A DNA stretch of 64,000 nt from Lactobacillus sp. Sy-1 (GCF_019303535.1 NZ_JACCIU010000002.1:1-64000), one strand, 5' to 3'. Shown: positions 26,252 through 35,429, counted from the stretch's first letter. Numbers and translations are program-made. The notes: generated from the letters alone by a model not told the origin.

Positions 26252-26780
26252 ATTTTCCAATTTCAGATCCAATGTTTTTACTCTTGATCGTATATGAATA
26301 ATCCTTATTAACTGGTTTTCTAGTATAAACCTTCACCGAGCCAAAATTTTCATACGCCTTAAGGACGACCTGCTTCTTACCGTTAATGGTCATCTTACTA
26401 GTCCAAAAGGTAGGTAACTGATCATCCATATCATCACCCTGGTTAAATGTATAAGTTGTGCCATACTGTCCATCACCCTTAGATACCTTCTTAAACACTA
26501 ACTTAGCGGAACCAGTCCCCTTTGGCAAGTAGCCCATATTGTAATTGTACTTAATCGATTTGGTCTTAGAATTGTACTTAGAATAAGTGCCGGTGATTAC
26601 GTAACGATTAGAGATATAAATTAAATCCCGACTATCCTTAACGTTCGAACCGTACCAAGTTCCATGATAAGATTTAGGAACCGTTTTAGTAACATGAATT
26701 TTAGCTGAAGCTGAAAGTGAGGGCAGCGATAACAAGCCCATCAACCCAGCAACAGCAATTACTGCCCACTTAGCTTTCAA
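26250..26780 (-). CDS. Secreted protein with GTWY motif, unknown function
   Basis: A 176-residue protein with signal peptide (cleavage near ASAK, about 26). The mature part opens with YHGTWYGSN and ends with KMTINGKKQVVLKAY and RKPVNKDYSYTIK, both closely matched in the secreted protein at 61055-61552, so the two are paralogues. The GTWY start followed by beta-rich sequence suggests a small beta-barrel, an inference only. The start is TTG at 26780, with AGGAGG 8-9 bases upstream. Confidence 0.75.
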   Translation of the reverse strand: MKAKWAVIAVAGLMGLLSLPSLSASAKIHVTKTVPKSYHGTWYGSNVKDSRDLIYISNRYVITGTYSKYNSKTKSIKYNYNMGYLPKGTGSAKLVFKKVSKGDGQYGTTYTFNQGDDMDDQLPTFWTSKMTINGKKQVVLKAYENFGSVKVYTRKPVNKDYSYTIKSKNIGSEIGK

Positions 26781-27043
26781 ATTGAACCCTCCTGTTCAAA
26801 TTGCATAAACAAATAATACTAATTGTCATTTTACAGGATACTAATTTTAATTTGAACCTTCGCAATTAAAGCTTAATAAAGGTTTCTAACAATTGAAATA
26901 TTTTTAATCATTATGATACAATCCCCCTTAAATCAACGTTTCATTTTCTCAAACGGTTATAATCAACGCTCTAAATGAATCAAAAGTGCTTGTTTAGTAG
27001 CTTGATTTACAACAATAAAATTAATATAAATTTAATTTTTCGC

Positions 27044-27071
27044 TTGCTTTTCAATAAATTGGTGCTATGAT
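27044..27071 (+). promoter_or_regulatory. Promoter of the T-box/nhaC transcript
   Basis: TTGCTT (27044-27049) and TATGAT (27066-27071) are separated by 16 bases, about 35 bases ahead of the T-box. The rest of 26781-27043 is AT-rich and holds no gene that I can see. Confidence 0.5.
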
Positions 27072-27103
27072 TATAATTAATTTAATAAAAGTTAGATTTT
27101 AAT

Positions 27104-27314
27104 TCAGTAGATCCTGCTCTTAGAGTCAGGAAGTCGGTGGTTGCTGCGAACCGATCAGGGGTTGTGATTCGAAATACATTAAGTAATGATCTAAATGGAT
27201 AATAACTAGACCCATTATAATCTAGTGAGATGGCATTATTAATATGCCAAGCTGGGTGGTACCGCGGTCGTCCACATCGTCCCAATTACATTTATTTGTA
27301 ATTGGGACTTTTTA
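27104..27314 (+). promoter_or_regulatory. T-box riboswitch, apparent Tyr (UAC) specifier
   Basis: tRNA-sensing leader. Stem I is closed by TAGATC (27109-27114) and GATCTA (27188-27193), with the AGTA box at its 5' base and the GGTGGTTGCTGCGAACC distal loop. The specifier loop on the 3' side reads GAAATACAT, with TAC (27175-27177) followed by a purine as expected. The antiterminator carries the T-box core GGGTGGTACCGCGG (27254-27267), and a terminator hairpin follows (27279-27308). UAC predicts control by uncharged tRNA-Tyr of the downstream NhaC-type transporter. Confidence 0.92.
27279..27312 (+). terminator. T-box regulatory terminator
   Basis: GTCCCAATTACA and its complement TGTAATTGGGAC, then a T run; mutually exclusive with the T-box antiterminator. 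Confidence 0.92.
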
Positions 27315-27432
27315 TTTTGAAGGGAGAAATGGAGAATGTTAATAATCAATAACTGTGGTGGAGTTGCTCGATATCAGAAGTTAGCTGTTTATTTCAAAAT
27401 TAAACGTTAACTAATAGAGAGGATCTTCAATC

Positions 27433-28839
27433 ATGAAAAACAAAAAACCAGAACTTAAACTATCTGAAAGTATCATTATTTTAATTGGAATTCTTGCCCT
27501 AATGGCAGTTGGAATCATCGGCTTACATATTTCACCAGAAGTTCCCATCCTATTCGGCATCATGGTCCTCATTTTTTGGGCTAAGTGGCGTGGGTTTAGT
27601 TGGGACCACATCAATGAAAGTTTTATCGTCGGAATTAAATCCGGAATCCTCCCACTATTTATCTTCTTGCTAATCGGTTCACTAATTGGACTATGGATTG
27701 CAACCGGCATTATTCCTACATTAATGGTCTACGGATTTAAATTGATTAACGTCCAATGGTTCTTACCATCCGTATTCATCATTTGTGGAACAATGGGGGC
27801 AGTCATCGGAAGTGCCTTTACGGTTTGTTCCACCCTCGGAATTGCATTTATGGGAATCGGCCTAACGCTTGGCGTTGACCCCGCAATGACTGCTGGAGCC
27901 ATCCTATCCGGTGCGGTCTTTGGTGACAAGGCCTCCCCACTTTCGGTTTCCACCAACGTTGCTGCATCCGTCGTTCACGCAAACTTAATCGATCACATTA
28001 AAAACTTAATGTGGTCCACGATTCCAGCTAGTATCGTCGCCTTCATTCTGTACGCCTTTCTTGGCCAACACACTGGCCATGCTAACTTCGCAAACGTTGA
28101 TCAGACCATTAGCGTTTTACAGCACCACTTTTTAATCTCACCAATTTCACTAATCCCAGTATTTTTACTATTTATCTGTGCTTGGGTTAAAATTCCCACC
28201 ATTCCAACTTTATTTATCAACCTATTAGTATCAGGCATCATGGGATTACTTCGGATGCCCGGGTTAAATCTAGTTCAAATTAACAACGTAATTCAAAATG
28301 GCTTTGTCTCCCACACTGGCGATAAGCACGTGGACATGCTCCTTACCAGAGGGGGAATTGCCGGAATGATGGGCACGGTGGCACTAATCTTCGTAGCCCT
28401 CTCAATTGGGGGATTGTTAATCAACCTCGGCATCATTAAAGCCATCATGGTGCCACTAACTAGTCACCTCCACTCCACTGCATCCCTCATCATCTCAGTT
28501 ATTATCACCTGCTTTGGGGTTAACTTCTTCATTGGAGAACAATTCCTCTCCTTGATCCTGCCTGGTGAATCATTCAGCAAGGCCTTTAAGGACAACAACC
28601 TGGCCCCAATCGCATTGAGTCGGGCATTGGAAGATGGTGGAACCGCCCTTACGTACCTAATTCCATGGGGGGTTGCCGGAAGCTTCGTAACCGCCACTTT
28701 AGGCGTCCCAACGATTGCATACCTGCCATTTGTGTTCCTTAGCCTCTTCTCACCAGTGTTCTCAATCATTAGTGCTGTGACTGGATTTAAGATCAAATAC
28801 ATCCACAACCCTAAGGAAACCAAAACCATTACCGAATAA
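27433..28839 (+). CDS. NhaC family transporter (predicted tyrosine uptake)
   Basis: A 468-residue membrane protein with about 11-12 hydrophobic segments. It belongs to the Na+/H+ antiporter NhaC family by overall pattern (for example GSAFTVCSTLGIAFMGIG and the FGDKASPLSVSTN loop). NhaC homologues under tyrosine T-boxes in Bacillales and Lactobacillales have been predicted to import tyrosine rather than exchange sodium, and the UAC T-box here supports that reading. Ribosome site AGAGGAT. It ends in a terminator shared with the convergent dehydrogenase gene. Confidence 0.88.
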   Translation: MKNKKPELKLSESIIILIGILALMAVGIIGLHISPEVPILFGIMVLIFWAKWRGFSWDHINESFIVGIKSGILPLFIFLLIGSLIGLWIATGIIPTLMVYGFKLINVQWFLPSVFIICGTMGAVIGSAFTVCSTLGIAFMGIGLTLGVDPAMTAGAILSGAVFGDKASPLSVSTNVAASVVHANLIDHIKNLMWSTIPASIVAFILYAFLGQHTGHANFANVDQTISVLQHHFLISPISLIPVFLLFICAWVKIPTIPTLFINLLVSGIMGLLRMPGLNLVQINNVIQNGFVSHTGDKHVDMLLTRGGIAGMMGTVALIFVALSIGGLLINLGIIKAIMVPLTSHLHSTASLIISVIITCFGVNFFIGEQFLSLILPGESFSKAFKDNNLAPIALSRALEDGGTALTYLIPWGVAGSFVTATLGVPTIAYLPFVFLSLFSPVFSIISAVTGFKIKYIHNPKETKTITE

Positions 28840-28852
28840 TCATTAATCATCA

Positions 28853-28886
28853 AAAAAAGCTTGGCATTAATTTGCCAAGCTTTTTT
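28853..28886. terminator. Bidirectional terminator
   Basis: A 14-base perfect repeat AAAAAAGCTTGGCA with its complement and a 6-base loop between convergent genes. Confidence 0.92.
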
Positions 28887-28901
28887 GAATTCTGGATGAA
28901 A

Positions 28902-29837
28902 TTATTCCATGCTAGCCACGGTATCATCAAACCGGGTCTTAATGTAATTGGCAGACGCCTTTAACTTTTCCTTTTCATCATCAGTTAAGTTCAAGTGATC
29001 TTGTTCCACCACCCCGTCGCGACCAACAATTGCTGGATAAGATAGGTAGGTTTGATATTCTTCATTCCAATTGGAGACCGGTAATTCTGCGCGTGCATCG
29101 CTTAAAATAACCTTGGTTAACCTTACCGCTGCGGATGCAATCCCATAGTTTGTGTAGTGTTTCCCGTGATAAACCGTGTAACCACCGGCTCTTGCCACTT
29201 CATCCAAATCAGCTAAATCAACGTTACGTTCCTTAGCCACTTCAGCAACCGGGCGCCCTAAGACCTTAACGGTCGACCAAGCGGTGAACTGTGAGTTCCC
29301 ATGTTCTCCCAGATTATAGCCCCCCACTGAACGGGGATCAATCTTCAGTTTGCTAGAAACTGCCCGGCGCATTCGAGAAGAGTCTAATAACGTTCCGGTT
29401 CCAATCACACGGTGCTTCGGAAACCCAGTGTATTTTTGATACATCATCGTAATGACATCGCACGGGTTGGTAATGTCAATTAAGACCCCGTGAAAACCGG
29501 AATCCCTTAATTTTTCACTGACGTCGCGGACCGCATTTTTAGTAAACGGTAATTCAATAAACCGGTCGTGTTCCTTATTATCCTTTTGAAGTGAGATTTT
29601 TCCAACCGCAGAAATTACAACATCAGCATCCTTTAATGCTGAATAATCATTCACCGTAATGTTAGTATGTTCCGGTAGATTAGACATCGCATCTTGAAAA
29701 TCAGTAGCATCCGCAGTTACCTTGGCATCGTTAGTATCAATTAACACTAATTCATCGGTAACCCCATCTACTACCATGTGATGAGCAACGGCTGCTCCAA
29801 CGTGACCCATTCCAATAACGCCCACTTTTCTTGTCAT
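28902..29837 (-). CDS. L-2-hydroxyisocaproate/L-lactate dehydrogenase family protein
   Basis: NAD-dependent 2-hydroxyacid dehydrogenase of 311 residues: Rossmann GMGHVGAA (about 9-16) and catalytic GEHGNSQF (His of the proton relay). The substrate loop reads GKISLQKDN, with Gln-Lys-Asp where lactate dehydrogenases have the QKPGETR-type loop. This and the GEHGNSQFTAWSTV block match L-2-hydroxyisocaproate dehydrogenases, which reduce branched-chain 2-keto acids. It provides another route to reoxidise NADH. Confidence 0.88.
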   Translation of the reverse strand: MTRKVGVIGMGHVGAAVAHHMVVDGVTDELVLIDTNDAKVTADATDFQDAMSNLPEHTNITVNDYSALKDADVVISAVGKISLQKDNKEHDRFIELPFTKNAVRDVSEKLRDSGFHGVLIDITNPCDVITMMYQKYTGFPKHRVIGTGTLLDSSRMRRAVSSKLKIDPRSVGGYNLGEHGNSQFTAWSTVKVLGRPVAEVAKERNVDLADLDEVARAGGYTVYHGKHYTNYGIASAAVRLTKVILSDARAELPVSNWNEEYQTYLSYPAIVGRDGVVEQDHLNLTDDEKEKLKASANYIKTRFDDTVASME

Positions 29838-30101
29838 ATGTATCCACTCCTTAGGTTAAATTTTAACAATGAACTCAGTATAGCACACCATCACATCATT
29901 TCAACATTAAAATCTAATCTAAATTTAATTTAATGAATCTATATCAATTTAATACTTGAAAGGGCCAATTAATGGTAACCAGACCAGATTTATTAAATTA
30001 AAACGGATTCAAATCTAGATTCCTCCTAATAGCATTTTTAATTCCAACAGCATATGATAGTAATGTTAATTAATTCTACAATATTAGAGGCGAATCCAAT
30101 A

Positions 30102-31868
30102 ATGAATCAAGAGCAACCAGATGCATCACTAGTCGCCATGTTTAAATTTGTTTTCGGCAAAGTCCTAAACAAACCGTGGCTACTAGTGCTGAACGTCTTA
30201 GCATTAACCGTCATCACTCTGTTACAATTCGTAATGCCCCAAATTGAACAGTTCATCATTGACAAGGTCATTCCGGATAAGAACTTTCAATCACTCCTAG
30301 CCGCAATCGGGCTGCTGATTTTAACCGCAATTGTCCTAGGAATCTTTAACTACGTTTCCACCTACTTTATGAGTATCATGAGCCAAAATGCAATTACCGA
30401 TTTAAGGAACCAATTGTACCAGCACCTGTTAAAAATGGACACCCGCTTTTTTGAATCTAGTAAAACCGGGGACCTCATGACCAGGCTGACTAGCGACATT
30501 AACAACCTGCAGAGCTTAATTTCAGCTAACATGCTAAGCATTGTCGGTAACCTGTTCACGTTAGTGGGCGTATTAGGGTTGATTTTTTACATTAACTGGC
30601 AAATGGCATTGGCGGTGAGCCTCACGTTCCCGTTAATGTTTATCGTCTACCGGGTCTTTAGAAAACGGATTCGCAACGCTTTTCATCGCGCCCGCTATTC
30701 ACAAGCATCAATGTCCAATCAAATGCAACAGACGTTGACTGAAATTGACTTAATCAAGAGTTTTACTAACGAGGGGCTTGAATCCCATCGTTTCGATCAA
30801 CTAGCCCAGGATAACAGGCGCGACTTGATCGATGCGGGGCATAACCAGGCCATTTTCAACCCGTTAATTGATGGAATCAACTATGCGGGGGTCGCCATCA
30901 TCCTACTACTGGGTTCGTACTTCATCATTAATGGTGAATTGACGATTGGGGCATTGGTGGCATACATCAGCTACGTTGCAATGGTCCAAAGTCCGATTCA
31001 ATCGTTTACCAGGTTGTTGAACCAACTACAACAGGCGCTGGTTTCGTATGGACGCATCAAAACGATTTTGGAAGAATCACCAGCAGTGGTAAACACGAAT
31101 CATCCCCAGTCGTTTCCGACCCTCACTAAGGGCATTACCATCGACCATATTGTATTTGCATACCGGGTGGATGGCACTCAAAAACATTTGAAGCCCACCA
31201 TCAACAACGTTTCAATCTTCGTCCCATATGGCAAAACCACTGCTATTGTCGGGGCATCTGGATCTGGTAAGACAACGATTACTAGGTTAATCGACCGCTT
31301 TTACGACCTTGACGGTGGCAATATTTACTTTGATAACGTTGCCATTAAGAAAATCGACTTAAAGTCACTCCGCCAAAATATCGCGATTGTTTCACAAGAT
31401 GTCTTTATCATTGACGGCAGCATTAGGGATAATATCTTGTATGGCCGTGAAGATGCAACCGATAATGAAATTTGGCAAGTCCTTCAACTGGCTGACCTGG
31501 CACAGTTTGTCCAGCAACTCCCTGATAAACTAGCAACCCAAGTTGGGGAACGAGGCGTCAAACTCTCCGGGGGTCAAAAGCAACGGATTTCAATTGCGCG
31601 CGCCCTATTGAAAGATGCGCCAATCATCATTTTAGATGAGGCCACCGCAAGTCTGGATAACGAATCGGAAAAGGCCATCCAACATGCACTAGACAATCTA
31701 TTGAAATCTAAAACTTCGATTGTGATTGCTCACCGGTTATCCACAATCCACAACGCCGATCAAATCATTGTAATGGAGAACGGGCAGGTCGTCGAGCGCG
31801 GCAACCATGATTCATTAATGGCGGCTAACGGAACTTACGCTCAATTGTATAATGCTCAATTTGAATAA
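30102..31868 (+). CDS. ABC exporter, fused membrane and ATPase domains
   Basis: A 588-residue half-transporter that works as a dimer. The N-terminal six-helix domain (about 20-310) is followed by a nucleotide-binding domain with Walker A GASGSGKTT, signature LSGGQKQR, Walker B IIILDEAT and the switch His in IAHR. It resembles MsbA/LmrA-type multidrug or lipid exporters; the substrate is unknown. ATG 30102 is chosen because GAGGCG lies 9 bases upstream; an ATG at 30054 has no site. Monocistronic. Confidence 0.92.
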   Translation: MNQEQPDASLVAMFKFVFGKVLNKPWLLVLNVLALTVITLLQFVMPQIEQFIIDKVIPDKNFQSLLAAIGLLILTAIVLGIFNYVSTYFMSIMSQNAITDLRNQLYQHLLKMDTRFFESSKTGDLMTRLTSDINNLQSLISANMLSIVGNLFTLVGVLGLIFYINWQMALAVSLTFPLMFIVYRVFRKRIRNAFHRARYSQASMSNQMQQTLTEIDLIKSFTNEGLESHRFDQLAQDNRRDLIDAGHNQAIFNPLIDGINYAGVAIILLLGSYFIINGELTIGALVAYISYVAMVQSPIQSFTRLLNQLQQALVSYGRIKTILEESPAVVNTNHPQSFPTLTKGITIDHIVFAYRVDGTQKHLKPTINNVSIFVPYGKTTAIVGASGSGKTTITRLIDRFYDLDGGNIYFDNVAIKKIDLKSLRQNIAIVSQDVFIIDGSIRDNILYGREDATDNEIWQVLQLADLAQFVQQLPDKLATQVGERGVKLSGGQKQRISIARALLKDAPIIILDEATASLDNESEKAIQHALDNLLKSKTSIVIAHRLSTIHNADQIIVMENGQVVERGNHDSLMAANGTYAQLYNAQFE

Positions 31869-31883
31869 GTTCAAAAACAGATT

Positions 31884-31947
31884 TATCATATTATCATATT
31901 ATCATATTATCATATTATCATATTATCATATTATCATATTATCATAT
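31884..31947. repeat. Octamer tandem array (8 exact copies)
   Basis: TATCATAT repeated eight times without error, 15 bases after the ABC exporter stop. The sequence is nearly self-complementary at dinucleotide scale and is a likely site of replication slippage. Confidence 0.95.
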
Positions 31948-32084
31948 TTCAATTATGGTGAGATTCTCTTTCAGAATGTCAATGGTGAACTCAACTAACT
32001 TAATATGGTAACCTTTCACATGGTAATGAAATTAAAAAACTATCCTCCAAAAAAATCCTTTATCAGTAAGTTCATTTTATACAA

Positions 32085-32128
32085 AAACAAGCGGTAAGCT
32101 GGGCATTTCCCCATCAACCGCTTGTTTT
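32085..32128 (-). terminator. Terminator of the acetyltransferase gene
   Basis: AAAACAAGCGGT and ACCGCTTGTTTT surround a partly paired loop just downstream of the stop at 32136. Confidence 0.8.
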
Positions 32129-32135
32129 TTATTTT

Positions 32136-32654
32136 TCACAAATTCAGTTCAAACGCGACCCGATAAGCATCGTTTGGATCATGGTTCTTAATAATTCCCC
32201 GCTCAGTAAAGCCGGAACGCTTGCCAATCAACTGCATTCGCTGATTGGTTCGATGCGTATCAAAACGCAGGTTGTGAATTCCCTGCATCGTAGCGATGGT
32301 AATCAAATTCGAAATCAAGTACGAACCCAGGTGCATCCCTGCATAATGGCCATCAATTGCCATTCGATGCAGCGTCGCATACGGATGTCGATCATCGTGC
32401 CAACTTCCATCAATGTGTTGGTAGTAAACATCCGGCGCAGTTAGCAGTGAAGCCGTTCCAGCAACCTTGCCATCCACAATCAAAACGTAATTCACCCGGT
32501 TGTTAATATCAGTTTCAAAGGATTGATTCGAAGGGTAGCCCGCCTGCCACTGGGGATTGCCCTCCGCCCTCAATCTTTTTTTCGCAGCGTTAATAATCTT
32601 CATAATCTCCGGAATATCATGGATCATACCCCTTCTAACGTAAATCGCTGCCAT
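32136..32654 (-). CDS. GNAT family N-acetyltransferase
   Basis: A 172-residue acetyl-CoA-dependent acetyltransferase. The N-terminal IYVRRGMIHDIPEIMKIINAA and the central HRMAIDGHYAGMHLGSYLIS (acetyl-CoA binding loop) fit the GNAT fold. GGAGGA 8 bases upstream decides for ATG 32654 over the ATG at 32663. Substrate unknown. Confidence 0.85.
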   Translation of the reverse strand: MAAIYVRRGMIHDIPEIMKIINAAKKRLRAEGNPQWQAGYPSNQSFETDINNRVNYVLIVDGKVAGTASLLTAPDVYYQHIDGSWHDDRHPYATLHRMAIDGHYAGMHLGSYLISNLITIATMQGIHNLRFDTHRTNQRMQLIGKRSGFTERGIIKNHDPNDAYRVAFELNL

Positions 32655-32696
32655 TATTATCATCCTCCATCGGCAATTAATTTTACGATTATCTCG

Positions 32697-33218
32697 TTAA
32701 GCTGGTGATATCCAAAGCCCTAGCCAAAAAATAACGATTGCTAGGAGTTGAAACCCCATGGCGTAGCGATACCAACCAATCCTTTGCTGCTTAAGTGCGC
32801 CACCCAAGTTAATTAACATGAGGAGGACTGCAAGAATCTGGCTAACCGTAAAGCAAAGTCCCATTAAGTCGCTAAACGAGCCATCATTAACGACTAGGCT
32901 CATGCCAATGGCTGAAAAAACAATGAAGGCAGCACTGACCCAGTTCAAGATTCGCCAAAGTTTAGATTTAATGCCGTGATTAGATAGCGGATTGGTCCAG
33001 ACGCTGTCTAATAGAGTGCTAAATCCAAAAATAAAACCGGATAGCACCAACAATATAATTATATCAGACAACGTAGTCGGCGGAATTTCCGGAATGTTTC
33101 CGTGGGTTAAACTACTTGGCAGCCCTAGTCGTGCAATTTTTACAATTAAAAAGCTTCCGAAAAAACAAATGATTCCATTGAATAAGTACTTGGCTATAAC
33201 TTTTAAATTAGTGATCAT
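32697..33218 (-). CDS. Integral membrane protein, unknown function
   Basis: A 173-residue protein with four hydrophobic segments (about 10-30, 48-70, 90-112 and 118-165, the last possibly double). No family recognised and no conserved charged motif stands out. AAAGGA precedes the ATG pair at 33221/33218. It lies 42 bases upstream of the GNAT gene on the same strand and may be cotranscribed with it. Confidence 0.65.
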   Translation of the reverse strand: MITNLKVIAKYLFNGIICFFGSFLIVKIARLGLPSSLTHGNIPEIPPTTLSDIIILLVLSGFIFGFSTLLDSVWTNPLSNHGIKSKLWRILNWVSAAFIVFSAIGMSLVVNDGSFSDLMGLCFTVSQILAVLLMLINLGGALKQQRIGWYRYAMGFQLLAIVIFWLGLWISPA

Positions 33219-33309
33219 CATTCAATCCTTTATGGTGTTTTTTATTATTGTATACCCATTTGACTAGATTAAAAATAGGTTTCAACCGATCTTTTTATGC
33301 AGTAGATCT

Positions 33310-33354
33310 ATCTTTTATTCATTAGATCAACTAAAATATACATGAATAAAAGAT
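33310..33354. repeat. 13-base perfect inverted repeat
   Basis: ATCTTTTATTCAT (33310-33322) and its complement (33342-33354) flank 19 bases just upstream of the 33377 gene; possible operator or 5'-UTR hairpin. Confidence 0.7.
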
Positions 33355-33376
33355 TAATGAATATAGGAATGGTCAA

Positions 33377-33853
33377 ATGATTAGATGGTACTTAGCTTCA
33401 CAGAATCAAAGTTATAAATTTGAGTTTGATAACCGCATTTTATGGTCTCCCAAACGGAATAAAAACGGTAGTAAATCCTACTCATACGAATGCATGAAAA
33501 ACATTAAAGCTGGCGACATAATTATAAACGTTCACCATCAACACATTATGGGAATTAGTGTTGCCCGTAGGGATGCTTACACCAAACCCAAGCCGGCAGA
33601 ATTTCAAGATGCAGTTTGGGACGTCAGTGGTTGGCAAGTTGACTTAAAAATTAAACCCCTTAACATTCCGCTTGAACCAGAACGATCCTTTTTTGGTGAT
33701 CCTAACAACCGAAAGGATAAAAACGATGCCTTTAATAAAAATGGTACGATCAACCAGGGATATCTATTTGAATTAAACCCAGTTGAAATTAACCACATTA
33801 AAGACATGCTTTTAGAACATTTATTAGCAATTAGAATTATCGATACAAATTAA
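33377..33853 (+). CDS. Possible PUA/EVE-like domain protein
   Basis: A 158-residue soluble protein. The opening RWYLASQNQSYKFEFDN, then MKNIKAGDIIINVHHQHIMGISVA, is reminiscent of EVE/PUA-like modules that bind modified bases and are found in restriction systems: a strand, then a GDxI turn, then a strand ending in Gly-Ile/Val. This is pattern recognition only and no catalytic motif is visible. It converges on a DUF4041/GIY-YIG gene, which gives a mildly defence-like setting. Good ribosome site AGGA. Confidence 0.5.
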   Translation: MIRWYLASQNQSYKFEFDNRILWSPKRNKNGSKSYSYECMKNIKAGDIIINVHHQHIMGISVARRDAYTKPKPAEFQDAVWDVSGWQVDLKIKPLNIPLEPERSFFGDPNNRKDKNDAFNKNGTINQGYLFELNPVEINHIKDMLLEHLLAIRIIDTN

Positions 33854-33890
33854 AGGCGAAGGCCTAGTTAAATAGACATTCGCTTTTAAA
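33851..33890. terminator. Bidirectional terminator
   Basis: TTAAAGGCGAA pairs with TTCGCTTTTAA around a loop between convergent genes at 33853 and 33894. Confidence 0.75.
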
Positions 33891-33893
33891 ATA

Positions 33894-35315
33894 TTAAACG
33901 TTTAGCAGTTCCTTCATTTCTGCTTGTTCTTGCTTTGACTTTTCAATTTTAACCGTCTCCCGATACTCATCAGCTTCTGGATATTCATTAAAATCGACGG
34001 TAACATTGTCATATTGCTTCAATTCCTGTTCAATTTCAGCCAGCGTAATCTTGAAGAACTCCTTATGGTTATTAATTAGATTTACCCGTTGATCATTAAA
34101 GCGTTGGTGTAATTTATTTTCTAATTCAAAAGCATCAGAACTATAGATAAACGCGTGAACATCAAACTTGAATGGAACGGAAGCGCTACTAAGCTCCTTA
34201 ACCCGTTCCTCCGGCTTCAGTCTCCTGGTAACCCCAATCTTAACAATGTTTTCACCGAACGAACCAATATTAGAAATAATGTAGACATACCCTGCCCGTG
34301 CATTATATACCCGGTCATTTAGGCTCTTAGTTTCAACATCCTTATCTTGAATTTGTTGCTTTAAGCTTTCAATTTCATTCTTCAACCCTTCATTTTCCTG
34401 TTCTTTTTGAAGACGCAGTTGAAGTTCTTGGATTGCCTTATTATAGTGGTCAACATCTTTTTGAATCTGTTTTTGTTGCTTCTCAGCCTCACGCTTGACA
34501 GCTGCATTTTCACGTTCGATTCTCCGTTGTTCCTGAAGCTCTTCTTTTTCATCTTGCTTTTTACATTCGTATTTAAAAGCAATCTCTAATTCTTGGTACT
34601 TCAAGTTTAAATAATTATCCTTAATGCTGATTTCGTTAACCGCATACATTTTATTTAATTGCTCAAAAGATTTTCCAATTCTAGCTTTAATTCGATCGTA
34701 ATTAGAATAATTAGCCTTCTTAATTGCTTCAGTACACTCATTGTTAAAGCTCCGTAAAATCGCTTTAATTTGATTATTATTCATCTTCCGACCAAGCGAT
34801 TTTTTATTATTAACCGTCCAGTTAGGATTATAATTAACGGCATCCTTACTTTTAATCAAAGCCTTTTGGTCCGCCCTGATTTCATCTAAGCGATCCTTAT
34901 ATTGCCAAGCGTGTTCAAATTCATAGTTAGGATTAAATAGTCCGTAGTCACTGATTTCAACCTGGGAACTTAAGTCCCCAACTTCAGCCCGGAGGTCTTC
35001 AAACCGTTGATTTTCTTCCTTAATTTTCCGAATTAAATATTTTAAATTTGATTTTCGTTTATTAATATCAGAATCTAAATCAGCAATTTGTTCTTTCAGC
35101 TTCTCTGCCTCACTTGCTAATTCCGCAACGCTCATTTGTTGAATTGATAATTTAACATCTAGTTGTCTCACCAGTTTTTCTTTTTGATTCGTTAAATCAG
35201 CAATTTTGCCATTTAAACCATCAATATTATTATTCAGACTCGCAATTTCCTGCTTAAACCGATTCACATGAATGGCATCATTTAACCAGGCAAATGCATT
35301 CCTCCAGATTGACAT
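33894..35315 (-). CDS. DUF4041 and GIY-YIG (T5orf172-like) protein with coiled coils
   Basis: A 473-residue protein. Residues about 20-110 and 250-335 are strongly coiled-coil (heptads of Leu, Lys, Gln). Between them is a DUF4041-like domain (NPNWTVNNKKSLGRKMNNNQ and the following helix). The C-terminal domain (about 340-440) has the GIY-YIG/T5orf172 pattern: AGYVYIISN, then KIGVTRR, then ELENKLHQRF and NHKEFFKI. Such proteins occur in phages and in bacterial accessory regions and are presumed nucleases. Its role here is not known; a defence function is an inference. Confidence 0.8.
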   Translation of the reverse strand: MSIWRNAFAWLNDAIHVNRFKQEIASLNNNIDGLNGKIADLTNQKEKLVRQLDVKLSIQQMSVAELASEAEKLKEQIADLDSDINKRKSNLKYLIRKIKEENQRFEDLRAEVGDLSSQVEISDYGLFNPNYEFEHAWQYKDRLDEIRADQKALIKSKDAVNYNPNWTVNNKKSLGRKMNNNQIKAILRSFNNECTEAIKKANYSNYDRIKARIGKSFEQLNKMYAVNEISIKDNYLNLKYQELEIAFKYECKKQDEKEELQEQRRIERENAAVKREAEKQQKQIQKDVDHYNKAIQELQLRLQKEQENEGLKNEIESLKQQIQDKDVETKSLNDRVYNARAGYVYIISNIGSFGENIVKIGVTRRLKPEERVKELSSASVPFKFDVHAFIYSSDAFELENKLHQRFNDQRVNLINNHKEFFKITLAEIEQELKQYDNVTVDFNEYPEADEYRETVKIEKSKQEQAEMKELLNV

Positions 35316-35389
35316 TAATTTTAAACCCCTTTTTGATAATCTTTTTTAATTTTAGCATATTAAAAAGTAAATCTAAAATTAATAAAAAA

Positions 35390-35424
35390 ATGAAGTTACT
35401 AGATTGCGATTAGTAACTTCATTT
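35390..35424 (-). terminator. Terminator of the DsbA-like gene
   Basis: AATGAAGTTACTA and its complement with a 9-base loop lie directly downstream of the stop at 35430 on the minus strand. Confidence 0.88.
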
Positions 35425-35429
35425 TTAAT

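Noticed and set aside
27729-28853. Antisense reading frames across the NhaC-type gene
   Set aside because: They exist only because the sense strand avoids certain codons; no starts with ribosome sites and no protein-like pattern.
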